DNA of 64,000 nt from Bdellovibrio sp. qaytius (GTDB lineage Bacteria > Bdellovibrionota > Bdellovibrionia > Bdellovibrionales > Bdellovibrionaceae), in NCBI GenBank assembly GCA_004011035.1, contig CP025734.1, positions 1,014,001 to 1,078,000 on the forward strand, read 5' to 3'. Below are positions 51,979 to 60,695 of this stretch, one piece after another. Position numbers and translations under genes: made by a program. The notes beneath the pieces were generated by a model. The model was not told where the DNA came from, did not search any database, and saw only the letters and a program-made list of their open reading frames with translations. Every line of letters begins with the position of its first letter. The first letter of the stretch is position 1.

Positions 51979-52298
51979 TTCCTTTAGGATATTATTGGCT
52001 GAATGTGGCTTTGCTTGCTGTGGGCACGATTTCTATTCGCGGTTCGATTATCGCACTCTCTGCACGAACCAAAATTTCTGAGCGAGTAAAACAAATATTT
52101 ACGTTTATTCCTGCTGCGATTTTGCCGGCGTTTATTGCGCCTGCGGTGTTCTATCATCAAGGGCAAGTTGAGATGGTGATGGGCAAAGAGAGAGTTGTCG
52201 TGTTGGTTTTAGCCAGTGTCTTATGTTGGTTTACGCGCAGCACTTTAGCTACGGTGGGATTCGGCTTAGCTGCGCTTTACCTTTTTACGAACCTTTGA
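51975..52298 (+). CDS. azlD: AzlD-type small subunit of the amino-acid exporter
   Basis: A 107-residue protein of four hydrophobic helices, the small partner of AzlC. The pattern ISERVKQIFTFIPAAILPAF in the middle, followed by VLVLASVLCWFTRSTLATVG and a hydrophobic end, is typical of AzlD. The ATG overlaps the azlC stop, which keeps the two subunits in step. The 3' end overlaps the converging TfoX-like gene by 33 bases. Confidence 0.9.
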   Translation: MIPLGYYWLNVALLAVGTISIRGSIIALSARTKISERVKQIFTFIPAAILPAFIAPAVFYHQGQVEMVMGKERVVVLVLASVLCWFTRSTLATVGFGLAALYLFTNL

Positions 52299-53030
52299 TT
52301 TTTTCTCTTTAGCCTTATCACGCAATTCTTTAGCAAAGGCTTGCGCTTCGTCTTTTAAATCTTGGCTAATCGCATTCCATTCAACGTTTTCTAACGCTCC
52401 AATAAGCGCGTAGGCAAAAAGAGAATGATTATTTTTCGGATTCACTTCGCAAAGTTTTTGAAAAGTCTTTTTCCAACCCAGCTTTATAAATTGAGCAGGT
52501 GTTTTAATGCCAGCCTTTTTAAAAATACTTTCGGTTGCTGGTCCAAGATTTTTAAAATCACTGATTAATTTAATTTTCTCTATTCTTTCAGCTAAGCTTT
52601 CATCACGAAACATGCGAGGCTTTCGCATATCTGTTGGTGAAACTTTTTCGATTTTTAAAGGCTTAGTTAATTTTTTTTCAGCCTTTTTCTTACGATCGGG
52701 GATTGTTCCCCATAAAGTTTGTGGTTTAGATAATTCGCGCACAACTTTTTTAGCATTATCTTCAAAATTTTCATCGCTGAGAGGTAAGTACAACCACTTC
52801 GGTAAAATGCTATGATTCACCAGAAACGGAAACTGTTTTAAAAGTTTAGGGTGGTGTTCTTTTTCAGCCGGAAACATACAGCCATTCCAACGCTCAGAAC
52901 TACCCTCAAAAAGTAGGAGTTTTAAGAAAGGGCCATCATAATAAGCAACTCCACCGAACATTGCGCGGCGGTTAAAGCTTTCTGGAAGCTGATCTTCAAT
53001 CCATTGCAGTTCATTTAACGTTTTGGCCAT
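52266..53030 (-). CDS. TfoX-like two-domain protein
   Basis: A 254-residue protein. The N-terminal part (1-115) contains RRAMFGGVAYYDG, the start motif of the TfoX N-terminal domain. A Lys-rich linker follows (110-140). The C-terminal part (about 155-230) matches the TfoX C-terminal domain: DFKNLGPATESIFKKAGIKT, KLGWKKTFQKL and YALIGALENVEW. TfoX/Sxy acts in competence control in some gamma-proteobacteria, but whether this protein does is unknown. The end is very Lys/Arg-rich, which could bind nucleic acid. It overlaps azlD tail to tail by 33 bases. Confidence 0.82.
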   Translation of the reverse strand: MAKTLNELQWIEDQLPESFNRRAMFGGVAYYDGPFLKLLLFEGSSERWNGCMFPAEKEHHPKLLKQFPFLVNHSILPKWLYLPLSDENFEDNAKKVVRELSKPQTLWGTIPDRKKKAEKKLTKPLKIEKVSPTDMRKPRMFRDESLAERIEKIKLISDFKNLGPATESIFKKAGIKTPAQFIKLGWKKTFQKLCEVNPKNNHSLFAYALIGALENVEWNAISQDLKDEAQAFAKELRDKAKEKKSKVRKKVKRS

Positions 53031-53115
53031 AGTTATTCATAGCTAAAAAATCTCTTTTACTCAAAAAGATTTAGCAATTAGAGTTAATGCATCAGCTACT
53101 TTTTAAGGGGATTAA

Positions 53116-54000
53116 ATGTTTAAACAACTTGGTTTGGCTTTATTGACAGTTATTATGTGTTCTTGCTCATCACTTCCTCAAAGCGAAGTTTACTCTGCAA
53201 ACTCTAAAGGATCAGCGGGTAACCCGAAAGAGATCGTTTTTATTCACGGTATGTTCATGACACCAGATAACTGGACTGAATGGCAAAAATACTTCACGCA
53301 GCATGGTTATAAAACTTCGGCCCCAGCTTGGCCGCAGCATGATAAATCAGTCACTGAAATGCGTGATCCTAAAAATTACGATGCTTTAGCTAAAGTGACT
53401 TTAGAAGAAGTATTAAATTATTACCGTCAAATCTTGCGTGATAAAAAAGTAAAACCGATTTTAATCGGTCACTCAATGGGAGGATTAATATCGCAAATTT
53501 TATTAAGCGAAAATTTAGCTTCAGCGGCCGTTGTGTTAGATTCAGCCCCGCCACGCGGAGTTTTTATCGTAAGCACAACTTTTTTAAGTGCTAACTGGAA
53601 AATCATCACACCGTTTGCAAGCAAAGATAAACCGATCATTCAAGATCAAGAAAGCTTTGCGGATAGTTTTTGTAATGCGCAACCAGAAGCTGAACAAAAA
53701 AGAATTTTTCAAACATATGCTGTGCCAGAATCAAAACGAGTCGGTACAGGGCCCTTAACTAAAGCGGGTTCATTGAACGAAGAAAACGCACGTGGGCCGT
53801 TATTAATTATCGCGGGTGGAGAAGATCGTATTATTCCAGCGCGCTTAAGTTACAAGAATTTTCAAGTTTACGAAGACACTCCAGGTTACACTGAGTTTCA
53901 CTTAGTTGAAGGTAAAGATCACTGTTTAATGTTAACTCCAGGTTGGGAATCATTGGCTGAAACATCACGTTTATGGTTAGAAAAACAATTGGTGAAATAA
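53116..54000 (+). CDS. Exported alpha/beta hydrolase, likely lipoprotein
   Basis: A 294-residue alpha/beta hydrolase. The N-terminus is a signal sequence with Cys residues at the end of the hydrophobic part (VIMCSCSS), consistent with a lipoprotein although the lipobox is not canonical. The fold is supported by VFIHGMFMTPDNW (oxyanion loop), the nucleophile elbow GHSMGG near residue 118, GEDRIIPA (Asp loop) and KDHCLML (catalytic His) near 275. The substrate is unknown. AAGGGGA precedes the ATG. Its stop overlaps the ogt start (TAATG), so it is translationally coupled to that DNA repair gene. Confidence 0.88.
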   Translation: MFKQLGLALLTVIMCSCSSLPQSEVYSANSKGSAGNPKEIVFIHGMFMTPDNWTEWQKYFTQHGYKTSAPAWPQHDKSVTEMRDPKNYDALAKVTLEEVLNYYRQILRDKKVKPILIGHSMGGLISQILLSENLASAAVVLDSAPPRGVFIVSTTFLSANWKIITPFASKDKPIIQDQESFADSFCNAQPEAEQKRIFQTYAVPESKRVGTGPLTKAGSLNEENARGPLLIIAGGEDRIIPARLSYKNFQVYEDTPGYTEFHLVEGKDHCLMLTPGWESLAETSRLWLEKQLVK

Positions 54001-54494
54001 TGAATACAGAAGTTGTTCAATTTAAATTCGAATCTGAAGTTGGCCCAATCTATTTAGAGGCTTCTGAAACAGGCCTGCGCGGTTGCCATCTTGAAAAACA
54101 AAAAACACCGCAAATCAAATCTCTGAACGAAGCGGGAGCTGCTAAAAAGTATTTAGCTCAAGCGCAAACTGAAATTACCGAGTACTTAGACGGTAAAAGA
54201 AAAAAGTTTTCAGTTAAATTAGAAATTATCGGTACTGATTTTCAAAAAAATGTTTGGCAACAGCTGCAACAAATTCCTTTTGGCAAATCTGTTTCGTATA
54301 AAGAATTAGCGGAAAATATTAATAACCCCAAAGCCGTGCGCGCCGTGGGCACAGCGAATGGCAGAAATAATTTTTGTATTATCATCCCATGCCACCGTGT
54401 TATCGCCGCTGATGGCACATTAGGTGGGTATTCGGGTGGGTTACCGTTTAAGAAGAAATTATTAAATTTAGAAAAGATTTCTTTTAAAGATTAA
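54000..54494 (+). CDS. ogt: Methylated-DNA-protein cysteine methyltransferase
   Basis: A suicide repair enzyme that moves the methyl group of O6-methylguanine to its own Cys. The active-site motif IIPCHRVIAADG is near residue 127, preceded by the DNA-binding segment IPFGKSVSYKELAENI and NPKAVRAVG. The C-terminal GGYSGGLPFKKKLL is typical. The start ATG at 54000 overlaps the stop of the hydrolase gene, which gives about 164 residues, a normal length. The longer frame from 53973 was rejected. A ribosome site is not obvious, so it depends on coupling. Confidence 0.94.
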   Translation: MNTEVVQFKFESEVGPIYLEASETGLRGCHLEKQKTPQIKSLNEAGAAKKYLAQAQTEITEYLDGKRKKFSVKLEIIGTDFQKNVWQQLQQIPFGKSVSYKELAENINNPKAVRAVGTANGRNNFCIIIPCHRVIAADGTLGGYSGGLPFKKKLLNLEKISFKD

Positions 54495-55255
54495 TTCGAT
54501 TTTTCAGCGATCAAAATGATGAAAGGCGATAATTGACGGCCTGTCATAAAGCGCCCATTTAAGAATTTGTAGGCATACCTTAAAATGATATTGCTGATGC
54601 CTACAAATTTACGAGCAAATACTCCGGCTTGTTCGGGATGATCTAGCCACATATTCGGTCTGCCGTAATAATCTAAGTATTTAATTTTTAAATTGTGTTT
54701 CTGGCTCATTTTTTCAAAAACTGATTTTTCCATGACATCGATGTTGTGCACATCGTAGTTTGCTTTATCAAACCACTTTTGCGCATAGCCAGAAATTCCT
54801 TTAAAATTAGGAACTGACATATACAAAGTTCCGCCGTCTTTCATAAATTCCACATGCTTGTGAAATACATCATCAACATTTTTAAAATGCTCGATAAAGC
54901 CCGCAGAAAAAACCACATCAAATTTTCTTGGAGGAACGAGTTCAAAAAGATCGCCTTCGATAATTTTGATATCACCAGAGTTTAAGCCATTGATCTTTTC
55001 AACTTCGCGAACGATATCTTCAACGACAACATAATCTAATAGAGTGACATCATAGTTATGGAATTTTCTGAAGTAAGTTGTAAACGATCCAGGAAAACCA
55101 CCGATTTCAAGACAAGTGGCTGGAGCTTTCGGAAAGTAACCCATTAAATTTTTGAAAAAGATATCTTCGCTGACAGCGCCAACTTTAGTCTTAGCCCAGT
55201 AATCAACCCAAAAGTTGCGTGTAGTAAGTCTGTCTGAAGAATCTGGTTTACTCAT
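54491..55255 (-). CDS. Class I SAM methyltransferase in the polysaccharide locus
   Basis: A 254-residue SAM-dependent methyltransferase. The SAM loop is ATCLEIGGFPGSFTTYF near residue 48. An acidic strand end follows (VTLLDYV), then GDIKIIEGDLFELVP, and the motif FDVVFSAGFIEHF near 117 typical of small-molecule methyltransferases. The C-terminus has hydrophobic stretches. It lies at the edge of a run of glycosyltransferase-type genes and starts 3 bases after the DUF4091 gene on the same strand. It may methylate a sugar or lipid carrier in that pathway (inference). The end overlaps ogt by 4 bases. Confidence 0.85.
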   Translation of the reverse strand: MSKPDSSDRLTTRNFWVDYWAKTKVGAVSEDIFFKNLMGYFPKAPATCLEIGGFPGSFTTYFRKFHNYDVTLLDYVVVEDIVREVEKINGLNSGDIKIIEGDLFELVPPRKFDVVFSAGFIEHFKNVDDVFHKHVEFMKDGGTLYMSVPNFKGISGYAQKWFDKANYDVHNIDVMEKSVFEKMSQKHNLKIKYLDYYGRPNMWLDHPEQAGVFARKFVGISNIILRYAYKFLNGRFMTGRQLSPFIILIAEKSN

Positions 55256-55258
55256 TTT

Positions 55259-56917
55259 TTATTTCTTTTTGGCGTCAGTGGATTTCGAAATAAATTCTAA
55301 AGCCTGACGTTTTACCATTTCATAATCAGCTGTATTCATAGCAAAATCTCGAGCATTTCGCACCACTTTATTTACGGCTTGCATGTCGAATCCTTTACTT
55401 TGCGCGATCTTTAACAGCTCAGCATCTTCAAGACCATCACGTAAGATTTTTAAACGTAATGCGGGAATCACTTTAGGTGTAGAGCATCTGCCAAGTTTTG
55501 GCGTACACGGGTAAAAAAGACCACCTTCGCCGTAGCCTGTAAAATCGAAACTATCAACCCACGGAGAATTTGCACCACCGTGGCTGTAAGTATAAACAGT
55601 GTCGTAGTATAAAATGCCAGTAGCGCCATAACGAACAGCCATCCACGGAAACACTCGAGCATACACTGATGCACGATCAGTAACCAGGTCAGGATTAGTA
55701 ATATCTTCGGCACCTGTACAGCCATGAGAATTACATCCTACATAGAACCATAGTTCTTGGCCTTTAGCCTGAAGCTGTTTGTAAAATTCGGGAGGTTTTT
55801 CAGACGGGCGATCCCAGAAAATTAAATTGATCACCCAAATATCGACCGCATTTTCTAAATTTTGTTTCCACGGAGTCGTTACTAAAAATTTAAGATCTGG
55901 CGCCCATTTTTTAATTTGGCGAAGTTCATTTCCTAAAAATTTTAAATCAGTATCAGAGGGCTCATCGATGTAATAAACAAAAGTTTTATCTTTTAAATTA
56001 TTTTTTAAAACTGAAGCGTTTAAACTTTTCCAAAACTTTTCAAGATCAGCCGCAGTCATCGGATAATCGCTTTCAGTTTTTTTATATTCTTTTGGAACCG
56101 GCAAATCAGTCACTGACATTTGGTAACCATTTTTATGCATAAGACCCGCGTATAAAGGCTTACTTTGCGCGTTGAAGCTACGTTGATTTGCGGGTGCTTC
56201 AGTTAAAGGATCTTTGGCATTCTGTTCAGGAAATTTATCATAAATTTTATGAAGATCAATTCGATGTTCTAATGCTGCCGAGATGTATTGATCGTTAAGG
56301 TTTCTTTCGCCTTTATCCCAGCCACCAAAATGTTTTTTTGTGACTTCCCAGGGGGCATAGCCAAATGAAGTTTTTAAAGTAAATTTAGCCGGCAAAGTGA
56401 CATCATAAATTTGTAACTTAACAGGTAAAGTGATTGTTTCTTTTAAAGCTGAAAAGCTAAGTTCACCTTCATAAATACCAGCCTCTGCTTTTTGAGTTGT
56501 GTAGATTTCAAAAAGGTAATTGGCCTGTGACATCACACTGTAAGCGGGCGGAGTCATTGATTCTTCAAGTAACCATTCATACGGAACTGGAATATCAACG
56601 ATTTCTCCAGCTTTGAATCCCGATTTAAAAGATGAGTTTTTAAAATTATGACCAAAGAGTTCATAAGTTTTAAATTCAACGGCAGGCGTTTTGCCTTTCC
56701 AAGTCAGTTTAATTTTACTAATAAGGTCTTTTGATTTTACTTCAGGTAAAGTGATGATGAATGTTTCATACTCTTCACGCGCCATCGCAAGATTAGCCGC
56801 AAATTTTGTTTCTGGTTTAGCTAAGCGAGGTTTTTCACCGTAAAGATAAAGTTGCGGATTAATTTTACCATAAGTAACTGAAGAAATTAAAAGTAATAGA
56901 GCAAAAAATTTTTTCAT
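55259..56917 (-). CDS. Exported DUF4091 / GH123-like glycosidase
   Basis: A 552-residue secreted protein with a signal peptide ending at VTYG (residues 1-17). The N-terminal half is beta-rich and the C-terminal half is a barrel. FVYYIDEPSD (Asp-Glu pair near residue 320) is the typical catalytic dyad of GH123 enzymes, and the C-terminal ALRLKILRDGLEDAELL is the DUF4091 end motif. Between them GATGILYYDTVYTY and EGGLFYPCTPKLG match the family. Together with the flippase-glycosyltransferase next to it, it may trim or modify an exported polysaccharide. The substrate is unknown. Confidence 0.87.
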   Translation of the reverse strand: MKKFFALLLLISSVTYGKINPQLYLYGEKPRLAKPETKFAANLAMAREEYETFIITLPEVKSKDLISKIKLTWKGKTPAVEFKTYELFGHNFKNSSFKSGFKAGEIVDIPVPYEWLLEESMTPPAYSVMSQANYLFEIYTTQKAEAGIYEGELSFSALKETITLPVKLQIYDVTLPAKFTLKTSFGYAPWEVTKKHFGGWDKGERNLNDQYISAALEHRIDLHKIYDKFPEQNAKDPLTEAPANQRSFNAQSKPLYAGLMHKNGYQMSVTDLPVPKEYKKTESDYPMTAADLEKFWKSLNASVLKNNLKDKTFVYYIDEPSDTDLKFLGNELRQIKKWAPDLKFLVTTPWKQNLENAVDIWVINLIFWDRPSEKPPEFYKQLQAKGQELWFYVGCNSHGCTGAEDITNPDLVTDRASVYARVFPWMAVRYGATGILYYDTVYTYSHGGANSPWVDSFDFTGYGEGGLFYPCTPKLGRCSTPKVIPALRLKILRDGLEDAELLKIAQSKGFDMQAVNKVVRNARDFAMNTADYEMVKRQALEFISKSTDAKKK

Positions 56918-56926
56918 ATTTGTACC

Positions 56927-59482
56927 TTAGAGTTCGGTGTAAGCTTTAACATAATCTTGAGTCATGCGTTCAATACTAAAACGATTTAATAACGCTTCTG
57001 GTTTTTGGCGCGTTTCAGGATTATTTATTAAAGCGGCTATAATCTCGCTCCCAATCGTGAAATTGTCTACTGGAAACAACTTCGCAAAGCCCTTAAACAT
57101 GCCATGCCCCGGAATATCCGATAACACCACAGGTATTTCTAAAGCTAAACCTTCTAGCGGTGCAAGGGGTAAGCCTTCTTGTAAAGAAGCAGATAATAAT
57201 AAATCACTGGCCTGTAGCCACGGAGTTGGCTCTAGAGTGCTTCCGGCTAAGACAATGTGTTCTGGAGTTTTAGCTTGAGCGCGGGCCGCTTCAATTATTT
57301 TTGCATAACCAAGCTCAGTTTCGCCGCCAACAAAAACCAGTAAAGTTTTTTCTCTGATTTCTACAGGTAACAAATTCCAGATTTGAAGAGCCTCTAATTG
57401 GCCTTTGCCAGGGTGAAGTCGAGCCAGGCACATTATCCAGTAAAGATTTTCTTTTCCAGGAATCAGTTGAGCTTTTAATTTATTTTTTTCAGCAAGAGAA
57501 TTTGTTTTTGCAGGAAACGGAACACCGTTTTCAATCACTGTTGTTTTGTTTTTATTGATACCGATATCATCATAAATGTTTTGGAGCTGTTCAGAAACGG
57601 GAATAATTTTATCAGCGAACAAAGTAAATATTTTTTCATATCTTTCGTGCTTCGGGCCTTTTTTAAAATGCACAACACTGTGTAATGTGAAAATAACACG
57701 TAAACGACCAAAGCTAAAAAATTTCGCCATCACAGCATAGATCAAAGCTCCCAGATCGTGAGCGTGAATTTGATCGATGCCTTCCTGGCGAGTCACCTTT
57801 ACAATTGAAAGTCCTGTCTTTAATGAGAAGCCAGTTTTTTTATTATATCTGTGAAGTTTTATATCTTTGAACGATTCATCCATCGTGCTTACACCTGGAA
57901 TCGCGTCGTAAACAAAAACCTGAGGTTCCCATTCGCCTTGTTTACGTAAACCATTTGAAAGATTATAAATCATTCTTTCAAGGCCGCCGATATTTAAATA
58001 CTGAGTCAGGATTAAAACTTTTTTAGAGTTACGTTCTCTGCGTTCTTTTCTTAATGACCAAGGTACAAATGTAACTACGTAGATAACCCAGAACGCAATT
58101 CCCCAAACTAACATTGCAATCACTTCATGCCCGTAAAGTTCTGTTTGCTGAGTCACAAGCCAGCTCGTAGCGTAACCCAAAGCGATACATACGATAAAGC
58201 AGCGAACAAGAAATACTAAAGGTAGAGTTTCTGAATACTTCCATGCTAAACGCTTTTTCATCGTGTACAAACCGTAAATACGAATTGCAAATTGCCAAAA
58301 CAAAAAACCACCAAGAACGACGTAAGCATTAAAAAATTTAGCACCGATCAAATTGCTGGTCACAGAAAGAGCGGCAAAAATTCCTGTAGCTTTTAAAATC
58401 CAAGATGTACGACCTTGAGCTCTCTCCCACGCATCAAAGGGGATGACGAAGAATAAATAATACGTGCTGTACATTTTTAAGAAGTATTCAGTCTCTGGAT
58501 ATTTATCAGTAAAGAGAAGACGGGTAATCGGACCAGCAAAGAAAAATAATCCGATCGCAGAAGGAATAAGCCATAAGCCTAAATCCATAATTGCAAAGCG
58601 CATGTGTTTCCAGGCCGTTCTTACGTTTTCAGCCATGGCATGAGTAAAGTGTGGAATCATAACTTTATTCACAGACTGTTCAAACACCAGTAAAGGCGGA
58701 ATCGAAAGACAACCAAAAGAATACAAAGCAAACTGCGCCGGAGCTAAGTAGTAACCTAAGATAAACTGATCACCGTAACCAAATAAAATAGCTAGCACCG
58801 CCGTTGCCGAAGAAGGAAAAGCATAATTCCAAACAGCTCTGGCCTGTGGATTATTGCGCAAAGAAAAAGTAGCGATCTTGTGTTTTAAAGTTAAAAACAC
58901 ATTCATTAAAAGTTTAAGAAGTAAAATCACTGCATTGGCTATAATTACAGCTAAGATGCTTTGGTAATGAAGTGCTGCCGCAATAATAGCAATCGTGCGA
59001 AAGATATCCCAGAAAGCCCCAAAAAAACCTGCGCTTTTAGTTTTACCATGAGCGACACAGTATTCTTCGTACATTGATGATGGAACATTCATCGCCATCG
59101 ACGCCACAAGAAGAGCTACATAAATGGGTTCGGTGAACAAAAATTTCGGAAAATAATCTAAGAACGGAAACGCAAGAGCTGTCAGAACAATAATAATAAC
59201 ACTCCAGCAAATTTGATAAGACCAAGTTGCTGAAAAAGCATTATAACGTTCTTCCTGGTTGTTGCGCCAGTGACCACCCCAGAAATAAATACCTTTAGAA
59301 AAACCAGAAGAAAATAACATCCATGGAACAGTGGCCGCATACATGAAGAACAGTTTGTATATGCCCACCTGATCGGGTGTCAGAATCCGAATTAAAATCA
59401 ACGGCAATAATAAATTAAACATCGATGAAAGGCCGTATAAAATGGTCAATGGCCAATGCGATTCGGACTGTCTGCTATTCAT
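56927..59482 (-). CDS. Oligosaccharide flippase fused to a GT4 glycosyltransferase
   Basis: A fusion of about 851 residues. The N-terminal part (1-480) has at least twelve membrane helices and looks like a Wzx-type flippase: LYGLSSMFNLLLPLILIRIL at the start, then GFSKGIYFWGG, and FGYGDQFILGYYL. From about residue 495 the chain is a GT-B glycosyltransferase of family 4: VLILTQYLNIGGLERMIYNL, IHAHDLGAL, FTLHSVVH, IENGVPFP, MCLARLHPGKGQ near 690, and SLQEGLPLAPLEGLALEIPV near 775. The domains are joined by a basic linker (RKERRERNSKK). The start at 59482 (MNSRQSES) was chosen; the longer frame overlaps the divergent gene's promoter. It probably makes and moves one lipid-linked glycan. Confidence 0.85.
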   Translation of the reverse strand: MNSRQSESHWPLTILYGLSSMFNLLLPLILIRILTPDQVGIYKLFFMYAATVPWMLFSSGFSKGIYFWGGHWRNNQEERYNAFSATWSYQICWSVIIIVLTALAFPFLDYFPKFLFTEPIYVALLVASMAMNVPSSMYEEYCVAHGKTKSAGFFGAFWDIFRTIAIIAAALHYQSILAVIIANAVILLLKLLMNVFLTLKHKIATFSLRNNPQARAVWNYAFPSSATAVLAILFGYGDQFILGYYLAPAQFALYSFGCLSIPPLLVFEQSVNKVMIPHFTHAMAENVRTAWKHMRFAIMDLGLWLIPSAIGLFFFAGPITRLLFTDKYPETEYFLKMYSTYYLFFVIPFDAWERAQGRTSWILKATGIFAALSVTSNLIGAKFFNAYVVLGGFLFWQFAIRIYGLYTMKKRLAWKYSETLPLVFLVRCFIVCIALGYATSWLVTQQTELYGHEVIAMLVWGIAFWVIYVVTFVPWSLRKERRERNSKKVLILTQYLNIGGLERMIYNLSNGLRKQGEWEPQVFVYDAIPGVSTMDESFKDIKLHRYNKKTGFSLKTGLSIVKVTRQEGIDQIHAHDLGALIYAVMAKFFSFGRLRVIFTLHSVVHFKKGPKHERYEKIFTLFADKIIPVSEQLQNIYDDIGINKNKTTVIENGVPFPAKTNSLAEKNKLKAQLIPGKENLYWIMCLARLHPGKGQLEALQIWNLLPVEIREKTLLVFVGGETELGYAKIIEAARAQAKTPEHIVLAGSTLEPTPWLQASDLLLSASLQEGLPLAPLEGLALEIPVVLSDIPGHGMFKGFAKLFPVDNFTIGSEIIAALINNPETRQKPEALLNRFSIERMTQDYVKAYTEL

Positions 59483-59503
59483 ATTCTTTAAGATAGATAA
59501 CCC

Positions 59504-59532
59504 TTGTGGACTGGTCAAGATCGACGTATACA
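59504..59532 (+). promoter_or_regulatory. Candidate leaderless promoter of the GT2 gene
   Basis: TTGTGG at 59504-59509, a 17-base spacer and TATACA at 59527-59532. The ATG at 59540 follows after 7 bases, with no Shine-Dalgarno. The TTG at 59504 is therefore more likely a -35 box than a start codon. Confidence 0.6.
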
Positions 59533-59539
59533 AACCCGC

Positions 59540-60634
59540 ATGACTTTAGCTCTATTTTTTCTTTGTGTAGGAATCTTCATGTTCGGGTTAATCACTTGGT
59601 TATCTCCAATGCTTGCTTGGTTCTTCTCCAGCTTTCAAAAGTTGGGCAATGAGACTTCTGCAGCCAATGCAACAGGACTTTTATCTCTAGATATTTTAAT
59701 TCCAGCGCACAATGAAAACGAAAGTCTTCCGGCCACATTGGCCGCAATGAAAAAACTTAAACATGATGGTTTCACTCAACCAAAGCTCACTGTGGGATTA
59801 AGTAATTGGTCAGGCGCTGAGGCCATAAAGGCCAGTGAACTAGCTGATCAAACAATTGTGATCAACGAGCCGGGTAAATGGCGCGCGTTGATTGTGCTCA
59901 TCGAAAATTCTAAAGCTGATTGGGTTGCGCTTGTTGATGCGGGAACAGTTTGGCCAGAAGATATGTTAGTTCAACTAAAAAAACATTTTAAAGATCCAGC
60001 AGTGATGGGTATTAATCCAAAATACACTGAGTTAGATAGTGGTTTCATGCAAAGACTTGTGTGGGGCCTAGAGAGTCATCTTAAGAATATTGAAAACTTA
60101 AGTGGTGGGCCCATCAGTTTACACGGTTCGACAATTTTGTATCGTCGCAAAGAGTTACTTGAAGTGATCACCTTTCTTAAAGGCAATGATTGGTGGAACG
60201 ATGACGTTGTTGTTCCTTTAACGTTAAGAAAATTTAATAAAGGAAAAAAAATCATCTATGCTGTAAATATTCCAGTTGTAGATTTATTCCCGTCTTCGAA
60301 TATAAGTGAGATGAAGCGTAGAAAACGTTTATTGTTTGGAAACCTTCAGTGGGTTCAAACCTTTTTCGTTGGTTTGTTGAAAACTGACGCAGTTTTGTGT
60401 AGTCTCGCCCTGCGTAGAATAACTCGTATGCTATGGGCCTGGGCAATTAGCTTTGTTTGTGTGGGATTAATTCTTTCACAACCAAACCTTGCTTATGTGT
60501 TTGCTGGCGTAGGTGTGACACTTGCAGTGATGCCAAAGGGTCGCCGACTTTATGAGGCATTTTTGGTATCAATGATGATGCCGATTTATTTTGTGTTTCA
60601 CAAATCGGATCTAGGCAAAGTAAGTTGGAAATAA
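59540..60634 (+). CDS. GT2-like membrane glycosyltransferase
   Basis: A protein of about 364 residues with an N-terminal membrane helix, a GT-A domain and a C-terminal membrane region. LDILIPAHNENES is the family nucleotide-binding start near residue 50. WVALVDAGT near 136 stands in place of the DxD motif, as DAG. GSTILYRRKELLE and NDWWNDDVVVPL follow in the acceptor region, and hydrophobic segments follow at about 300-350. A TTG start at 59504 was rejected in favour of the promoter reading. It diverges from the flippase-GT4 gene in the surface-polysaccharide locus. Confidence 0.87.
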   Translation: MTLALFFLCVGIFMFGLITWLSPMLAWFFSSFQKLGNETSAANATGLLSLDILIPAHNENESLPATLAAMKKLKHDGFTQPKLTVGLSNWSGAEAIKASELADQTIVINEPGKWRALIVLIENSKADWVALVDAGTVWPEDMLVQLKKHFKDPAVMGINPKYTELDSGFMQRLVWGLESHLKNIENLSGGPISLHGSTILYRRKELLEVITFLKGNDWWNDDVVVPLTLRKFNKGKKIIYAVNIPVVDLFPSSNISEMKRRKRLLFGNLQWVQTFFVGLLKTDAVLCSLALRRITRMLWAWAISFVCVGLILSQPNLAYVFAGVGVTLAVMPKGRRLYEAFLVSMMMPIYFVFHKSDLGKVSWK

Positions 60635-60695
60635 ATTTTTTAGATATTTAAGTTCAAAGTTAAAAAAACAGTTACTAAAAAACCAGAGGAAGAAA

